Of a stretch of DNA of 41,577 bases, positions 19,620 through 29,569 are shown piece by piece. The position numbers were made by a program, and so were the translations under genes. The notes beneath the pieces were generated by a model. That model was not told the DNA's origin, did no database searches, and worked only from the letters and a program-made list of their open reading frames with translations. Source of the DNA: Caldisericota bacterium (GTDB lineage: Bacteria > Caldisericota > Caldisericia > Cryosericales > Cryosericaceae); contig JAPLGL010000089.1 of assembly GCA_026390155.1 (NCBI GenBank), positions 1 through 41,577 of the forward strand, written 5' to 3'. Each line of letters starts with the position of its first letter. The first letter of the stretch is position 1.

Positions 19620-20354
19620 TTAGTCGACCTTCTCCCTCATCGTGGCCAGTATCTGTGAGACATTTCCAAATCTTGCGTTTCTTGTCTGCACTTTCAGAAG
19701 GTACTCTGATGCCTTGACTTTGTCGCCCTTGCTGAGATAAGCAATACCTAAACCAAAAGAAACAGCAAGTTCATTTTCGTTCATGGGAAGGGATGCAGAA
19801 TCATACCGGCTCAAGACTTCAATTGCGCCATCGTAGTCTTTCATGTCATAGAGAGCCGAGCCCAATAGCCTGACCGTCTTGATCGTACGCTCTTCAACTG
19901 GGATCGCCGTCAACAGTTCCTTTGTCTTCTGAATATCGCCTGCAAAGTAGAAGAAGCTCCCAATGAGAAATCTTACAAAGGGTGTATCACTCGCATCCAT
20001 CTTTATGTACAGTTTGGATGATGCGGCCTTGAAGGTATCGAGATTCTTCCTCTGTTGTCCGAATATCTTGACAAGATTTTCCTCATTCGCATTCAGCCTG
20101 GCAGATGCCAGCATACAATCGACTGCTTTGTCTACTTCCTTCCTATCAAGGTGCTTTTTGGCTTTCTGCATCAAGTGAGACGCTTTGTAATCGTAGGAAA
20201 GCAGGTACACAAGATAAATGGCAAAGGAGACGAAAAGGCACATGGCACCAAACAGCCACTTGTCCCTGAAAAACACGGAAAAAATGCTGATGATCAGGCC
20301 AATCGTCGAGATGGAAAGCAGGAGTTTGGGGAAGCTTCGAATTCTGAACATCAA
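19620..20354 (-). CDS. Membrane-anchored TPR-like protein
   Basis: Two N-terminal TM segments then helical repeats (AKKHLDRKEVDKAVDCMLASARL..., YDMKDYDGAIEVLSRY). Confidence 0.65.
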   Translation of the reverse strand: MMFRIRSFPKLLLSISTIGLIISIFSVFFRDKWLFGAMCLFVSFAIYLVYLLSYDYKASHLMQKAKKHLDRKEVDKAVDCMLASARLNANEENLVKIFGQQRKNLDTFKAASSKLYIKMDASDTPFVRFLIGSFFYFAGDIQKTKELLTAIPVEERTIKTVRLLGSALYDMKDYDGAIEVLSRYDSASLPMNENELAVSFGLGIAYLSKGDKVKASEYLLKVQTRNARFGNVSQILATMREKVD

Positions 20355-20397
20355 CTGGTCTCCTTGTTGTTACTGCTCTTCAGTATGCAGACAGAAA

Positions 20398-20417
20398 GGG
20401 AGGGCATACGCCCTCCC
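20398..20417 (-). terminator. Rho-independent terminator downstream of NCS2 permease
   Basis: GGGAGGGC-atac-GCCCTCCC; minus-strand tract TTTCTGT follows. Confidence 0.75.
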
Positions 20418-20445
20418 CACAAGAGGAACTACCTGAAGAAGTATC

Positions 20446-21855
20446 CTAGTCTCTTACTCCAATACCTCTTTCCTTGTCAGTACCGGGGACAAGGTTGTCA
20501 AGAATACCAGCAGTAATACCACCAACAGCCATACCATTCTTGAGAAGACCGTTGAAGATGCCCGCAAGCCATTCTGCGTTGGCGAAGACAATCGTATGCT
20601 GTGCCATATATCCGGGAAGTCCAAGGCCAAGAGCGAATGCAAAACCGAAAATCAAGAGGTTTCTCATGGATGTTACATCTGCACGAGTAAATACCTGGAG
20701 TCCAAGTGCACCGATGAGACCGAACAGCGAAAGATACGCCGCACCAATAATCGGGGAAGGAATCGTTCCAATGACTGTGCCAAACTTCCAGAGGAAGCCC
20801 AACACGATAAGAATGACTGCACCGGTTCTAATAACCCTTCTTGAAGCAATACCTGTAAGGGCAACAATACCGATGTTCTCGGTGTAACTAGTGGTCCCTA
20901 CGCCACCCATCATACCTGAGATGATGCAGCCGAGTCCTTCTGCGCCGATACCCATTGAAATCGTTTTCGCAGAAGGATCTTTGAGTCCTGATGCATAGCT
21001 GATGCTGTGGTAGTCTCCAATTGACTCAATTATTGAAGAAGTATACGCTGCGATAATTGCCGTGAAGGCCAGCGTGTTGAACTTCAGCGTCTGCCCAACG
21101 CTGCCGTAACGGAAAAGTGTGGGCCAGACAATCCACGGCGCTCCGGAAATTGCCTGAAAGTTGATATGCATTGAGTTGCCCGCTGGAAACCAACCGACAA
21201 GTGTTCCAAGCACTGCAACCAGATAAAGAGTGATCATCGAAAGAAAGACCGGGAACGCATTGAGATTCTTGTTCTTTATGATCAGGGCAAAGACAAAGAT
21301 GAGTGCTACTCCCAGAAGAGAGACAATCCAGTTGGATGATGCGGTGCTGACTGCTGTTCCAGCGAGGCCAAAGCCGATCAACATGATTGTTGGCCCTATG
21401 ACAACAGGGGTGACTATCTTCTTGAGAAGCCCGACGAGTCTTGAGTAGCCAACAACCAATTCATAGATACCGCCATAGAATAGTGCTCCGCCGAGAGCCT
21501 GCATCATCTCGTTGACTCCGCCGCCATTGTTCTTCACGCTGGTAAAGATGATCACGGCAGCTGGAATGAATGAGAACGACGAGCCCTGTACTATCGGAAG
21601 ACTAGAGCCAATTCTTGCGTCGCACTGGATGAGCGTTGCAATACCCGTTACCATATAAACGGTTGCGATAAGGATGCCCAGTTGCTGAGAGTTCATTCCC
21701 ATCGCCTGTCCAAAGAGAATCGGCACAAGCGTCGTCGCTCCGAACAGTGTGAGAATGTGCTGGAGTCCTGCAACAATCGAGAAACCCCATGACGGATATG
21801 AATCCACGGGCCACGGGACTACTCGAGTCTTGAATGCACCTTGCTCTTCTGACAT
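20446..21855 (-). CDS. NCS2-family xanthine/uracil permease
   Basis: GLQHILTLFGATTLVPILFG, SIIESIGDYHSISYASG, GGVGTTSYTENIGIVALTGIASR; RBS gggggagg. Confidence 0.93.
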   Translation of the reverse strand: MSEEQGAFKTRVVPWPVDSYPSWGFSIVAGLQHILTLFGATTLVPILFGQAMGMNSQQLGILIATVYMVTGIATLIQCDARIGSSLPIVQGSSFSFIPAAVIIFTSVKNNGGGVNEMMQALGGALFYGGIYELVVGYSRLVGLLKKIVTPVVIGPTIMLIGFGLAGTAVSTASSNWIVSLLGVALIFVFALIIKNKNLNAFPVFLSMITLYLVAVLGTLVGWFPAGNSMHINFQAISGAPWIVWPTLFRYGSVGQTLKFNTLAFTAIIAAYTSSIIESIGDYHSISYASGLKDPSAKTISMGIGAEGLGCIISGMMGGVGTTSYTENIGIVALTGIASRRVIRTGAVILIVLGFLWKFGTVIGTIPSPIIGAAYLSLFGLIGALGLQVFTRADVTSMRNLLIFGFAFALGLGLPGYMAQHTIVFANAEWLAGIFNGLLKNGMAVGGITAGILDNLVPGTDKERGIGVRD

Positions 21856-22013
21856 TTGGAACCTCCCCCTATCCCTTGTCATCGCTCTCATTGGAGGCGA
21901 TTACGACTCCGGTCTTTCCAACATGACTCTGCTCAAGCCTCTTGACGATGCCAGCACCTCCCTTTCTGCAAGATACCTCCAAAGCCGTTTCCTGGACTTC
22001 CCCCTATTCTGCA

Positions 22014-24362
22014 TTATAGTGATTTTCCGGTTTCTTCCTTCAAAGCCTGCACAATCTTTTCAGCTGTCATTGGCGGGCTCTTTATGCGTATGCCAAGTGC
22101 GTTTTCAATCGCATTGGCGACAGCGGGCATCACTGGAATCATTGTATGCTCTCCGACCCCTCTTGCTCCAAACGGACCATCAAGCTGTGGCACCTCAACA
22201 ATGATAGAGTGCATCTCGCGAGGGGCGTCAAGAGATGTCGGGATCTTGTAATCAGTGAAGTTCGGATTGCGTATTCTGCCTTCTTCGTCAAAGATGACCT
22301 CTTCCCAGAGAGCCGTCCCAAGACCTTGGACAAACCCACCCTCAATCTGCCCTTTGACGAGGTCAGGATTGATGGCTTTTCCTGCATCAAAGGCTTCTGC
22401 CATTCTCAGGACCCTGACTCTGCCTGTTTCCTTGTCAATTTCAATTTCAACGGCACCTGCACCAGTTGTGTAGTGCACGTTCGGGTGTCCTCCCATGCCT
22501 GTTTCGGGGTCTACTTTGGCTGACGTAAACTCTGGCATAAAGGAACCCCTTCCAAGAACTGGGCCTCCTCGGAAAGTCCCGTCCGACATCTGTATACCGT
22601 TGATGACAAATTCCTCCAGAGGAAGCGCAAAGTCAGGCTTCGCATGGCACTTTACCGTCCCATCTTCCAGATAGAGGTCTGCTTCCTCGATGTGATGTGC
22701 GATAGAAACCACGTTGATGATCTGATTCCTGGCATCAATTGCAGCACGTCTTACGGCATTGCCACAACTCCATGTAACGTGTGAAGCAACCGTCTGCCAT
22801 TCGTACGGGTTTCTATCAGTATCTGGAAGCTCCACCCTGACTTTTTCAAGTGGAAGCCCAAGCTCCTCGGCGGCGATCTTGCCCATCGCCGTCATGAAGC
22901 CCTGGCCAAGCTCCATTCCTGAAACAAGTATGTTGATGCTTGCATCTTCATTGAACTTGATGAATGCCGCAGATGATTCATTCGCGGGCATAGCCGGTGC
23001 TTTCCACACCAAGGCAAAACCTTTGCCTCTCACTCTATTAACATCATCTGATTTGCTTTCCTTGCCCCATTCAATTGCCTTGGCAACTTCATCGATACAC
23101 TTCAGTATTCCTGTTGGGCCCATTTCAACGCCGTAGGCGACAGTGTCTCCTTCTTGAATGGCATTCTTCTTCCTGAATTCAACGGGGTCCATGTTTAACG
23201 CCTTGGCGATCCTGTCGATATGGCTTTCAATTCCAAAATGGAACTCAGAATAGCCAAATCCCCTGTAAGCCCCGCATGGAGGCCTGTTTGTATAGATCGC
23301 ATATGAGTCAATCCAGACGTTTGGAATCCTGTAGGGGCCAGTTGCAGAGAAGCCGGTTGCATTGACGACGTTTGAACCATACTCAGCCGAAGCTCCGACA
23401 TCCCAGAACAGCTGATGCTTGAGGGCAACTATTGTGCCGTCGTTCTTTACGCCCATCTTGACATACGCTTTCAGTTCCTGCCTCTGGGAAGTGTTCTGGA
23501 ACTCATCTTTCCGCGAGTATCTGATCTTGACTGGATGGCCTGGCACTTTCATTGCGCAGGCAGCTGCGATGACTTCCATATTGACTCCTGCCTTGCCGCC
23601 AAAACCACCACCGACATAAGGAGTAATGATCCTTACATCCTTGTGTTTCAGGTTCAAGACGTTTGCAAGAATGTTCCTTTGCGTGTGTGGGGACTGAGTG
23701 GAGTTCCACATCGTCAATCTGCCGTCGAACGTATAAAGTGCTGCCGAAACGTGCGTTTCGATCGGCGCATGCACAACGTGAGGTATGTGATACCAGTCTT
23801 CGAGAATGTAATCAGCCTCTTCAAACGCCTTCTCAACGTCGCCCTTCCTTATCTTTCTGAGATGGGCGATATTTGTGCCGGGCTGCGGATAAAGCCATGG
23901 AACAACTTCGTAGTCTCCGAGATCTGGATGAATGAGTACCGCATCTGGCTTGAGTGCTTCAAGGGGGTCTTGAAGGACTGGAAGTGGCTCATACTCCACC
24001 TTGACAAGGCTTATGGCCTTGTCTGCTATTCCCTGAGAGGATGCCACTACTGCCGCAACCTGCTGACCGACATAGCGAACCCTGTCCCTTGCAAACAGCT
24101 GGCTGTCCTTCAGATAGAGCCCGCATGTTCCCGGACAATCCTGCCCGGAAAGCACTGCATGTACCCCTGGCACTTGTTCTGCATCGCTCGTATTGATGCT
24201 CTTGATTGTTGCATGAGCATAGGGGCTTCCGAGAATCGCCGCGTACAGCATGCCTGGACCGAGGTCGATATCATCAGCATATTTCGCTGTTGCTGTGATC
24301 TTCTCAAGACCATCAAGCCTCACGGCATTGTGGCCAACTAGCTTAAGATCCAATTCTGTCAT
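22014..24362 (-). CDS. Molybdenum hydroxylase (xanthine dehydrogenase family), molybdopterin-binding subunit
   Basis: YVGGGFGGKAGVNMEV, CGAYRGFGYSEFHFGIES, SGMELGQGFMTAMGKIAAEELG, FGARGVGEHTMIP. Confidence 0.95.
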   Translation of the reverse strand: MTELDLKLVGHNAVRLDGLEKITATAKYADDIDLGPGMLYAAILGSPYAHATIKSINTSDAEQVPGVHAVLSGQDCPGTCGLYLKDSQLFARDRVRYVGQQVAAVVASSQGIADKAISLVKVEYEPLPVLQDPLEALKPDAVLIHPDLGDYEVVPWLYPQPGTNIAHLRKIRKGDVEKAFEEADYILEDWYHIPHVVHAPIETHVSAALYTFDGRLTMWNSTQSPHTQRNILANVLNLKHKDVRIITPYVGGGFGGKAGVNMEVIAAACAMKVPGHPVKIRYSRKDEFQNTSQRQELKAYVKMGVKNDGTIVALKHQLFWDVGASAEYGSNVVNATGFSATGPYRIPNVWIDSYAIYTNRPPCGAYRGFGYSEFHFGIESHIDRIAKALNMDPVEFRKKNAIQEGDTVAYGVEMGPTGILKCIDEVAKAIEWGKESKSDDVNRVRGKGFALVWKAPAMPANESSAAFIKFNEDASINILVSGMELGQGFMTAMGKIAAEELGLPLEKVRVELPDTDRNPYEWQTVASHVTWSCGNAVRRAAIDARNQIINVVSIAHHIEEADLYLEDGTVKCHAKPDFALPLEEFVINGIQMSDGTFRGGPVLGRGSFMPEFTSAKVDPETGMGGHPNVHYTTGAGAVEIEIDKETGRVRVLRMAEAFDAGKAINPDLVKGQIEGGFVQGLGTALWEEVIFDEEGRIRNPNFTDYKIPTSLDAPREMHSIIVEVPQLDGPFGARGVGEHTMIPVMPAVANAIENALGIRIKSPPMTAEKIVQALKEETGKSL

Positions 24363-24371
24363 GTCTCCTGC

Positions 24372-24833
24372 CTATTCACTTCTTGTTACGTCAACAATTG
24401 CATCAACGACGCTCCCATAGCCCGTACACCTGCAAAGGTTGCCGGCGATTGCCTCCCGTATCTCTTCTTCGCCCGGGTGGGGATTGCTTGTCAGAAGCTC
24501 CGTTGCAGAGATTATTATCCCAGGGGCACAGAAACCGCACTGGAAGGAGTTATGAGCCAGAAAAGACTCCTGCAAAGGCGTAAGTCCGTCCTTTTCAAGC
24601 CCCTCCACCGTGACAATCTCCTGTCCATCTGCTTCAACTGCATACATGATGCAAGTTCTTACACTCTTCCCATTCAGGAGAACAGAGCAAGCTCCACACT
24701 CTCCTCTTCCACAGCCATACTTGGGACTCTTGACGCCAAGCTTGTCTCTCAGGACGTCAAGAAGCTTCTCGTGCGGTTCAACAGCAACCGTTGTCTCATA
24801 TCCATTCAGTTTGAGCGTTATCTCTTTCTTCAT
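24372..24833 (-). CDS. Molybdenum hydroxylase, [2Fe-2S] subunit
   Basis: YGCGRGECGACSVLLNG and QCGFCAPGIIIS...GNLCRCTGYGSVVDA. Confidence 0.96.
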   Translation of the reverse strand: MKKEITLKLNGYETTVAVEPHEKLLDVLRDKLGVKSPKYGCGRGECGACSVLLNGKSVRTCIMYAVEADGQEIVTVEGLEKDGLTPLQESFLAHNSFQCGFCAPGIIISATELLTSNPHPGEEEIREAIAGNLCRCTGYGSVVDAIVDVTRSE

Positions 24834-24842
24834 CTGCCCCTC

Positions 24843-25724
24843 CTACACAAGGCTCATGCCGTACTCAGGGTCCTTGCCTTGAAGTCTTGAGGATGATGCC
24901 CTCAAAGATCTCTTGAGAAGTACGCCACTGATATGTACCCTGTACTCCTTGCTTGCACGGACATCTGAAATTGGTGAAATTGATTTCATGGCAAGAGGAA
25001 CCGCCTGCTCAAGAACACTTTCGGTCAGAACCCGGTCTTTCAAGAACTCCTCGGCCTCATAGGCCCTCACAGGCTTTGGAGCAACTGCACCGAACGCTAT
25101 TCTGACAGCTCCCTCATCATTCACGAAAGTACCGACGCCTACCTGGGCAAGGTCTTCTCCGTCATAACGACCCATTTTGATATAGTTCGAGCCGAAGGAA
25201 CCCGAGGGAAGGGGCAATCTGATTCCCGTGACAATGTCTCCTGGAACAAGGACGGTTCTTCTTGGCCCTAGGAAGAAGTCTGCTATGGGCACTTCTCTGG
25301 CTCCTGCCCTATTCTGCACCACAACCAGAGCCTGAAGCACAAGGAGCGCAGGAGCAGAATCAGCCGATGGAACAGCAGAGCAGATATTGCCCACGAGCGT
25401 CGCCCTGTTCCTTACGCCATTTGATGCGACAGTGCGGGACGCCTCCCACAGAACTGGAAAGTGATCGCGCACCGCAGATGACTCAATGAGCTCACTAAAG
25501 GTAACGCTCGCACCTATTTCGAGGTGACTGTCAGCAAGCTCAAGCCTCCTGAATTCCGGCACGCCCTTTAGGTCAACAAGATAGTCGGGCGCCACCAAGT
25601 TGTTGTCAATATTCACCACAAGATCCGTTCCGCCCATCAGAATCTGTGCGAGATTGCCACATTTCTCGTACAACTCAAGAGCTTCAACCAGCGTTGACGG
25701 CTTGAAGTAGTCGAATGTCTTCAT
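24843..25724 (-). CDS. Molybdenum hydroxylase, FAD-binding subunit
   Basis: MKTFDYFKPSTLVEALEL, LMGGTDLVVNI, ATLVGNICSAVPSADSAPALL. Confidence 0.95.
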   Translation of the reverse strand: MKTFDYFKPSTLVEALELYEKCGNLAQILMGGTDLVVNIDNNLVAPDYLVDLKGVPEFRRLELADSHLEIGASVTFSELIESSAVRDHFPVLWEASRTVASNGVRNRATLVGNICSAVPSADSAPALLVLQALVVVQNRAGAREVPIADFFLGPRRTVLVPGDIVTGIRLPLPSGSFGSNYIKMGRYDGEDLAQVGVGTFVNDEGAVRIAFGAVAPKPVRAYEAEEFLKDRVLTESVLEQAVPLAMKSISPISDVRASKEYRVHISGVLLKRSLRASSSRLQGKDPEYGMSLV

Positions 25725-25733
25725 GGAGCCCCC

Positions 25734-26549
25734 TTACGGAGCCCACGCAACAATTCTCGACCAGGCAGACTCCATCTCGATACCTTTCACGTTGAACGCT
25801 CCCATGTACACTCTCTGGTTGTTCAGTTTGTCGATATCTCCACCCAGGTTTTCAGCATGAACAAGCCCTTTGGGGAAGAGTTTGAGGTGCATAATCTGGT
25901 AGAATTCTTCCGTTGGGAACATCTCATCCCAGCTCTTGCCGTATGTTGCCTGGAGCTTCTTGTCAGCTTCAATGAAAAGGTTCGGATGCCAGTTTCTGAG
26001 AATGGTGTTCATGGGGTGGTCTGCACTGCCGCAATCCACGCCAATCCACTTGAACTTCATATCAAGCGCCCATTGCGCAAATGCCGGGCTTGGTCCCGGA
26101 TGTTTCACCATATATCGTACTTCATCGCAGTCCTTCTCGTACCAGGCATATCTGTGATAGCCTGTATTGATGATGAGAATGTCCCCAGGATGAATTTCAG
26201 CTTTCTTCATGAGCATTTCTGGAGTGTAGAGGTCGTAGTCCCCGACCTCATCCGAAATGTCAACGATAACGCCAGGGCCAACCCACTCTTCGAGAGGCAC
26301 TTTCCCGATAGGTCTTCCAGCGCTGTAGAAATGGATCTCGCCATCCATGTGAGTGCCCACGTGGTTGCTTGAAGTGATAATCTGACCATTTGCTCCCTGT
26401 CCTCTGTCTGCTCCCGCGATTCTCTTGAAATACTGGAGCCCAAGTGGCATGTAGCTCGGCCACGGTGGCGTATGGATGCTCAAAGGCTGAGTGAGGTCGT
26501 ACATCTTCACTTCCCCGGTCATGAACTTGATGAATTCTTCTGCGTTCAT
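25734..26549 (-). CDS. Cyclase-family (PF04199-type) metal-dependent hydrolase
   Basis: DLTQPLSIHTPPWP, SSNHVGTHMDGEIHF metal site, ILIINTGYHRYAW, WIGVDCGSADHPMN. Confidence 0.88.
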   Translation of the reverse strand: MNAEEFIKFMTGEVKMYDLTQPLSIHTPPWPSYMPLGLQYFKRIAGADRGQGANGQIITSSNHVGTHMDGEIHFYSAGRPIGKVPLEEWVGPGVIVDISDEVGDYDLYTPEMLMKKAEIHPGDILIINTGYHRYAWYEKDCDEVRYMVKHPGPSPAFAQWALDMKFKWIGVDCGSADHPMNTILRNWHPNLFIEADKKLQATYGKSWDEMFPTEEFYQIMHLKLFPKGLVHAENLGGDIDKLNNQRVYMGAFNVKGIEMESAWSRIVAWAP

Positions 26550-26563
26550 GGAAACCTCCCCTT

Positions 26564-27808
26564 CTAGGCGTACTTTTTTGAAAGTGCTATGATAGCCTTC
26601 TTGAAGACCGCCATTGGTGCATCGACAAGTCCCGCTCCAACCTGGCCAACACCGGGATTCTTATGAGCTATGCCCGTATCTATGAATGGCAGAAGCCCTT
26701 TCTCAACGACAAGCCGCACGTCAATTCCAGTAGGAGTGCCTCTGAAATTCAGGTAAGGCACCTGATAAGCAGTGTTTTCTCCAATAGTAATCTCGTACAT
26801 CGACAGTGTTTTGTTCAGTGCGTCTCTTGGCGTTCCTCCCGTAAACTGGACTATTGCAGGAGCGGCTCCGATGGCAAAACCCCCAAGGCCTGCTGTTTCC
26901 ATGATAGAACTGTCACCAATGTCCGGGTTGGCGTCCTCTTTGGTGAAGCCCGCAAAATAGAGGGCGTTGGGTGGAACTTCTGCGGGAGCTGTAAACCATT
27001 CATCCCCAAGCCCCGAAACCTGAATCCCGAAGTCAGTGCCATTTCTCGCCATACAAACAACCATTGTGCTTCCCTCGATATCCCTTGCAGGATCAAGGCT
27101 TGCTTTTGCAGTAGCCATCGAGAGATTGAGGAACGTATGGTCATTGCCATCGATGAACCTGAGTACCTTCTCAATGACAAGCGGGTCGCTCGTCGTTCGT
27201 ACCATAGCAGGGGCAATGGCCCTGTAGAACAGAGACGTTGCACCTCTGTTTCTGTTGTGCAGCTCGTCTCCCATGTGGAGTGCTTGGGCAATGATGCTCT
27301 TCATGTCCATTCCGCCAAGAAAACGTATGGCTCTATCGAGTGTCGGATAGAGAACCTCTTCCATCCATTTCAATCGCTCGATGACATCAGGAGAGTACGC
27401 GCCCATTCGCAGAACCTTGCCAAGCCCTTCGTTCATCGTCGCATAGGACTTGTTCCCAAACGCTGCGTTCTCTATGATGTAGACAGGCATGGATGGGGAC
27501 ACAATGCCTGCCATCGGCCCGACAGCCTGATGGTGGTGGCAGGGAGAGAATTCGATCTGGCCGGATGCGGCAAGGGCCTCTGCTTCTTCCTTCGTGTGTG
27601 CCATGCCTTCATAGATGAGAGCCGCAATAACCCCACCTTTCATTGGGCCGCACATTCTGTCCCATGTGACTGGCGGCCCTGAATGCAGGATCATGTTCGT
27701 CTTCATTCCAGGCACGATATCAATGGCCTTGCCCATTCCAACCAGCTCTGGTGTCGCCGAAACAAGTCTTCTAAGTGCTTCTATGTTTGCTTTGGCTATG
27801 TCAACCAT
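26564..27808 (-). CDS. allG: DUF1116 protein, AllG (YlbE)-like subunit of oxamate carbamoyltransferase
   Basis: LHSGPPVTWDRMCGPMKGGVIAALIYEG, PCHHHQAVGPMAGIVSPSMPVYIIENAAFGNKSYATMNEGLGKVLRMGAY; RBS aaggaga. Confidence 0.88.
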   Translation of the reverse strand: MVDIAKANIEALRRLVSATPELVGMGKAIDIVPGMKTNMILHSGPPVTWDRMCGPMKGGVIAALIYEGMAHTKEEAEALAASGQIEFSPCHHHQAVGPMAGIVSPSMPVYIIENAAFGNKSYATMNEGLGKVLRMGAYSPDVIERLKWMEEVLYPTLDRAIRFLGGMDMKSIIAQALHMGDELHNRNRGATSLFYRAIAPAMVRTTSDPLVIEKVLRFIDGNDHTFLNLSMATAKASLDPARDIEGSTMVVCMARNGTDFGIQVSGLGDEWFTAPAEVPPNALYFAGFTKEDANPDIGDSSIMETAGLGGFAIGAAPAIVQFTGGTPRDALNKTLSMYEITIGENTAYQVPYLNFRGTPTGIDVRLVVEKGLLPFIDTGIAHKNPGVGQVGAGLVDAPMAVFKKAIIALSKKYA

Positions 27809-27839
27809 GTATCTCTCCTTTTGACTCTCTTGATGTGCA

Positions 27840-28013
27840 TTACTTGCCGATCAGTTTTCTGAGTGCTTCCATTGCCTCCTCATCCCCACCTGCCGGCGGT
27901 CTCCAATCAACCTGGACAACCTTGAACCCTTCCTGCTCCAGGCTTTCCTTGAAAGAAGTCAGCCCCACATTGATCACCTTCAGCTCTGAGGTAAATAGAT
28001 CGAGTGTTTTCAT
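27840..28013 (-). CDS. 57-aa FdrA-associated small protein (not in supplied ORF track)
   Basis: TAATG overlap with allF stop; MKTLDLFTSELKVINVGLTSFKESLEQEGFKVVQVDWRPPAGGDEEAMEALRKLIGK*. Confidence 0.8.
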   Translation of the reverse strand: MKTLDLFTSELKVINVGLTSFKESLEQEGFKVVQVDWRPPAGGDEEAMEALRKLIGK

Positions 28014-29569
28014 TAGTTGCCTCTTGGACTCTGAAGGATATATCCTGCCAGCCTTGATGCTGAAGCGTTTCTTTCAAGCACAATTGCACCTGCATCCTTG
28101 TACATCTTGACGATCTTGTGCTTATCCTGAGGATCCCTGCCAGTGCCTGTTACAGTGACAATGATAAGAGCATTCCCCGCGTTTCTGGCCTCGGAAATAA
28201 CCGGGGTAAGTTCCTCGCCCGGGTTGGGGTTGGTACCGTGCCCAATAACCACGTCAAGGTAGATTACTGCAACGCTCTTGTCGCGAGCCTCTTCCAGAAT
28301 TCTCTTGTTTCTCAGGGAAAAATCAATCTGGGGGTGAGGGCGTCCTACCGTAAACTCATCCTCGCCGAGGTCAACCACTGTATGCCCAACGCTTCTCCAT
28401 GAATCTGCAAGTCTCAGCTTCGGGTCAAGCGGTGCGTTGGAGTTGATAACACCAATCATGTCCTTAAGGATCACCTGTGTCTCATATGCAAGAGTGCCGC
28501 CCTGGAAGAGTCCCCTCACGTATCTTTGCTCTGGTTGAAGCTGTCCTGCAAGGCCTTTGGCAAGCTCCTTGAGCTCGTTTTCGCTCTCCTCTATCTCCTT
28601 GTTGAACTGTTCCATGGATATGCCTTTCGACAAACTCACGGAGAGCAAGGCAGCCTCCTCGAGGTTTGATGCAGGAATTGCACCAATACTCTTAACAAGT
28701 GCCGGGTCTGCTCCAAGGAACACTGCAACAACAGGCTTCCTGTTTGTCTTCAGCACTTCGCCGATGCGCTCAAGCACTTCTGGGTGAGGTGGTTTGGAAA
28801 TGAGCGTTATGACCCTCGTTTGAGGGTCTGCAATGAGAGCCTCCACTCCCGTCAGGAATGAAAGGCCCCCAAATTCCTTCTTCATGTCAATCCCGCCCGT
28901 GCCAATGCCTTGAGAGATGCCACAGCCTTCGTTTGAGATAATTGATGAGACTTCCTGAAGTCCAGTGCCTGCGGCAGAAACAATCCCGATGTCGCCACGA
29001 TTGACAACATTCGCGAAGCCAAGTGGTGCCCCGTTGATAATGGCTGTGCCGCAGTCAGGGCCCATCACTAGAAGTCCCCTCTCCCGTCCCAGCTTCTTGA
29101 CCTCGAGCGTTTTGTCTCTTGGGACGTTGTCCGAGAAGATCATCACGTGCAAATCATGCTGAAGAGCCTTCATGGCCTCTTCTGCCGCATACTTACCCGC
29201 AACAGAGATGATCACCATATTCGCTCCTGGCAGTACATTGATGGCACTTTCGATGCTCTTGGGCATGTATTCAGAGGAATCTGATGTTTTCTGTCTGCTC
29301 TTCTCCAACAATTCCTCGGTCTTCTTGAGCCCGGAGACAGCTGCGGCTTCATCCTTTGCTTTTACGGCAATGATCAGGTCGTTATCAGAGGCATCCCTGA
29401 ATTCATCGAGAAGCATTTCAGACATCTCGAGAATGGACTTGTTCTGAGCGGTACCCATCACAATTGTGGCATCGATGACCCCATCAATCTTGGAAGCATC
29501 ACGGGCGACCAGCATGAGGGTTACGGAATCAAAGTACTCGCCCTTCCTGATTACTCCTTTAGCAACCAT
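28013..29569 (-). CDS. allF: AllF/FdrA-like (acyl-CoA synthetase fold) subunit of oxamate carbamoyltransferase
   Basis: VMGPDCGTAIINGAPLGFANVVNRGDIGIVSAAGTGLQEVSSIISNEGCGISQGIGTGGIDM; 518 aa. Confidence 0.92.
   Translation of the reverse strand: MVAKGVIRKGEYFDSVTLMLVARDASKIDGVIDATIVMGTAQNKSILEMSEMLLDEFRDASDNDLIIAVKAKDEAAAVSGLKKTEELLEKSRQKTSDSSEYMPKSIESAINVLPGANMVIISVAGKYAAEEAMKALQHDLHVMIFSDNVPRDKTLEVKKLGRERGLLVMGPDCGTAIINGAPLGFANVVNRGDIGIVSAAGTGLQEVSSIISNEGCGISQGIGTGGIDMKKEFGGLSFLTGVEALIADPQTRVITLISKPPHPEVLERIGEVLKTNRKPVVAVFLGADPALVKSIGAIPASNLEEAALLSVSLSKGISMEQFNKEIEESENELKELAKGLAGQLQPEQRYVRGLFQGGTLAYETQVILKDMIGVINSNAPLDPKLRLADSWRSVGHTVVDLGEDEFTVGRPHPQIDFSLRNKRILEEARDKSVAVIYLDVVIGHGTNPNPGEELTPVISEARNAGNALIIVTVTGTGRDPQDKHKIVKMYKDAGAIVLERNASASRLAGYILQSPRGN

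Noticed and set aside
23415-24341. 308-aa plus-strand ORF
   Set aside because: Antisense to the molybdenum-hydroxylase large subunit.
26663-27682. 339-aa plus-strand ORF
   Set aside because: Antisense to allG; no domain recognised.
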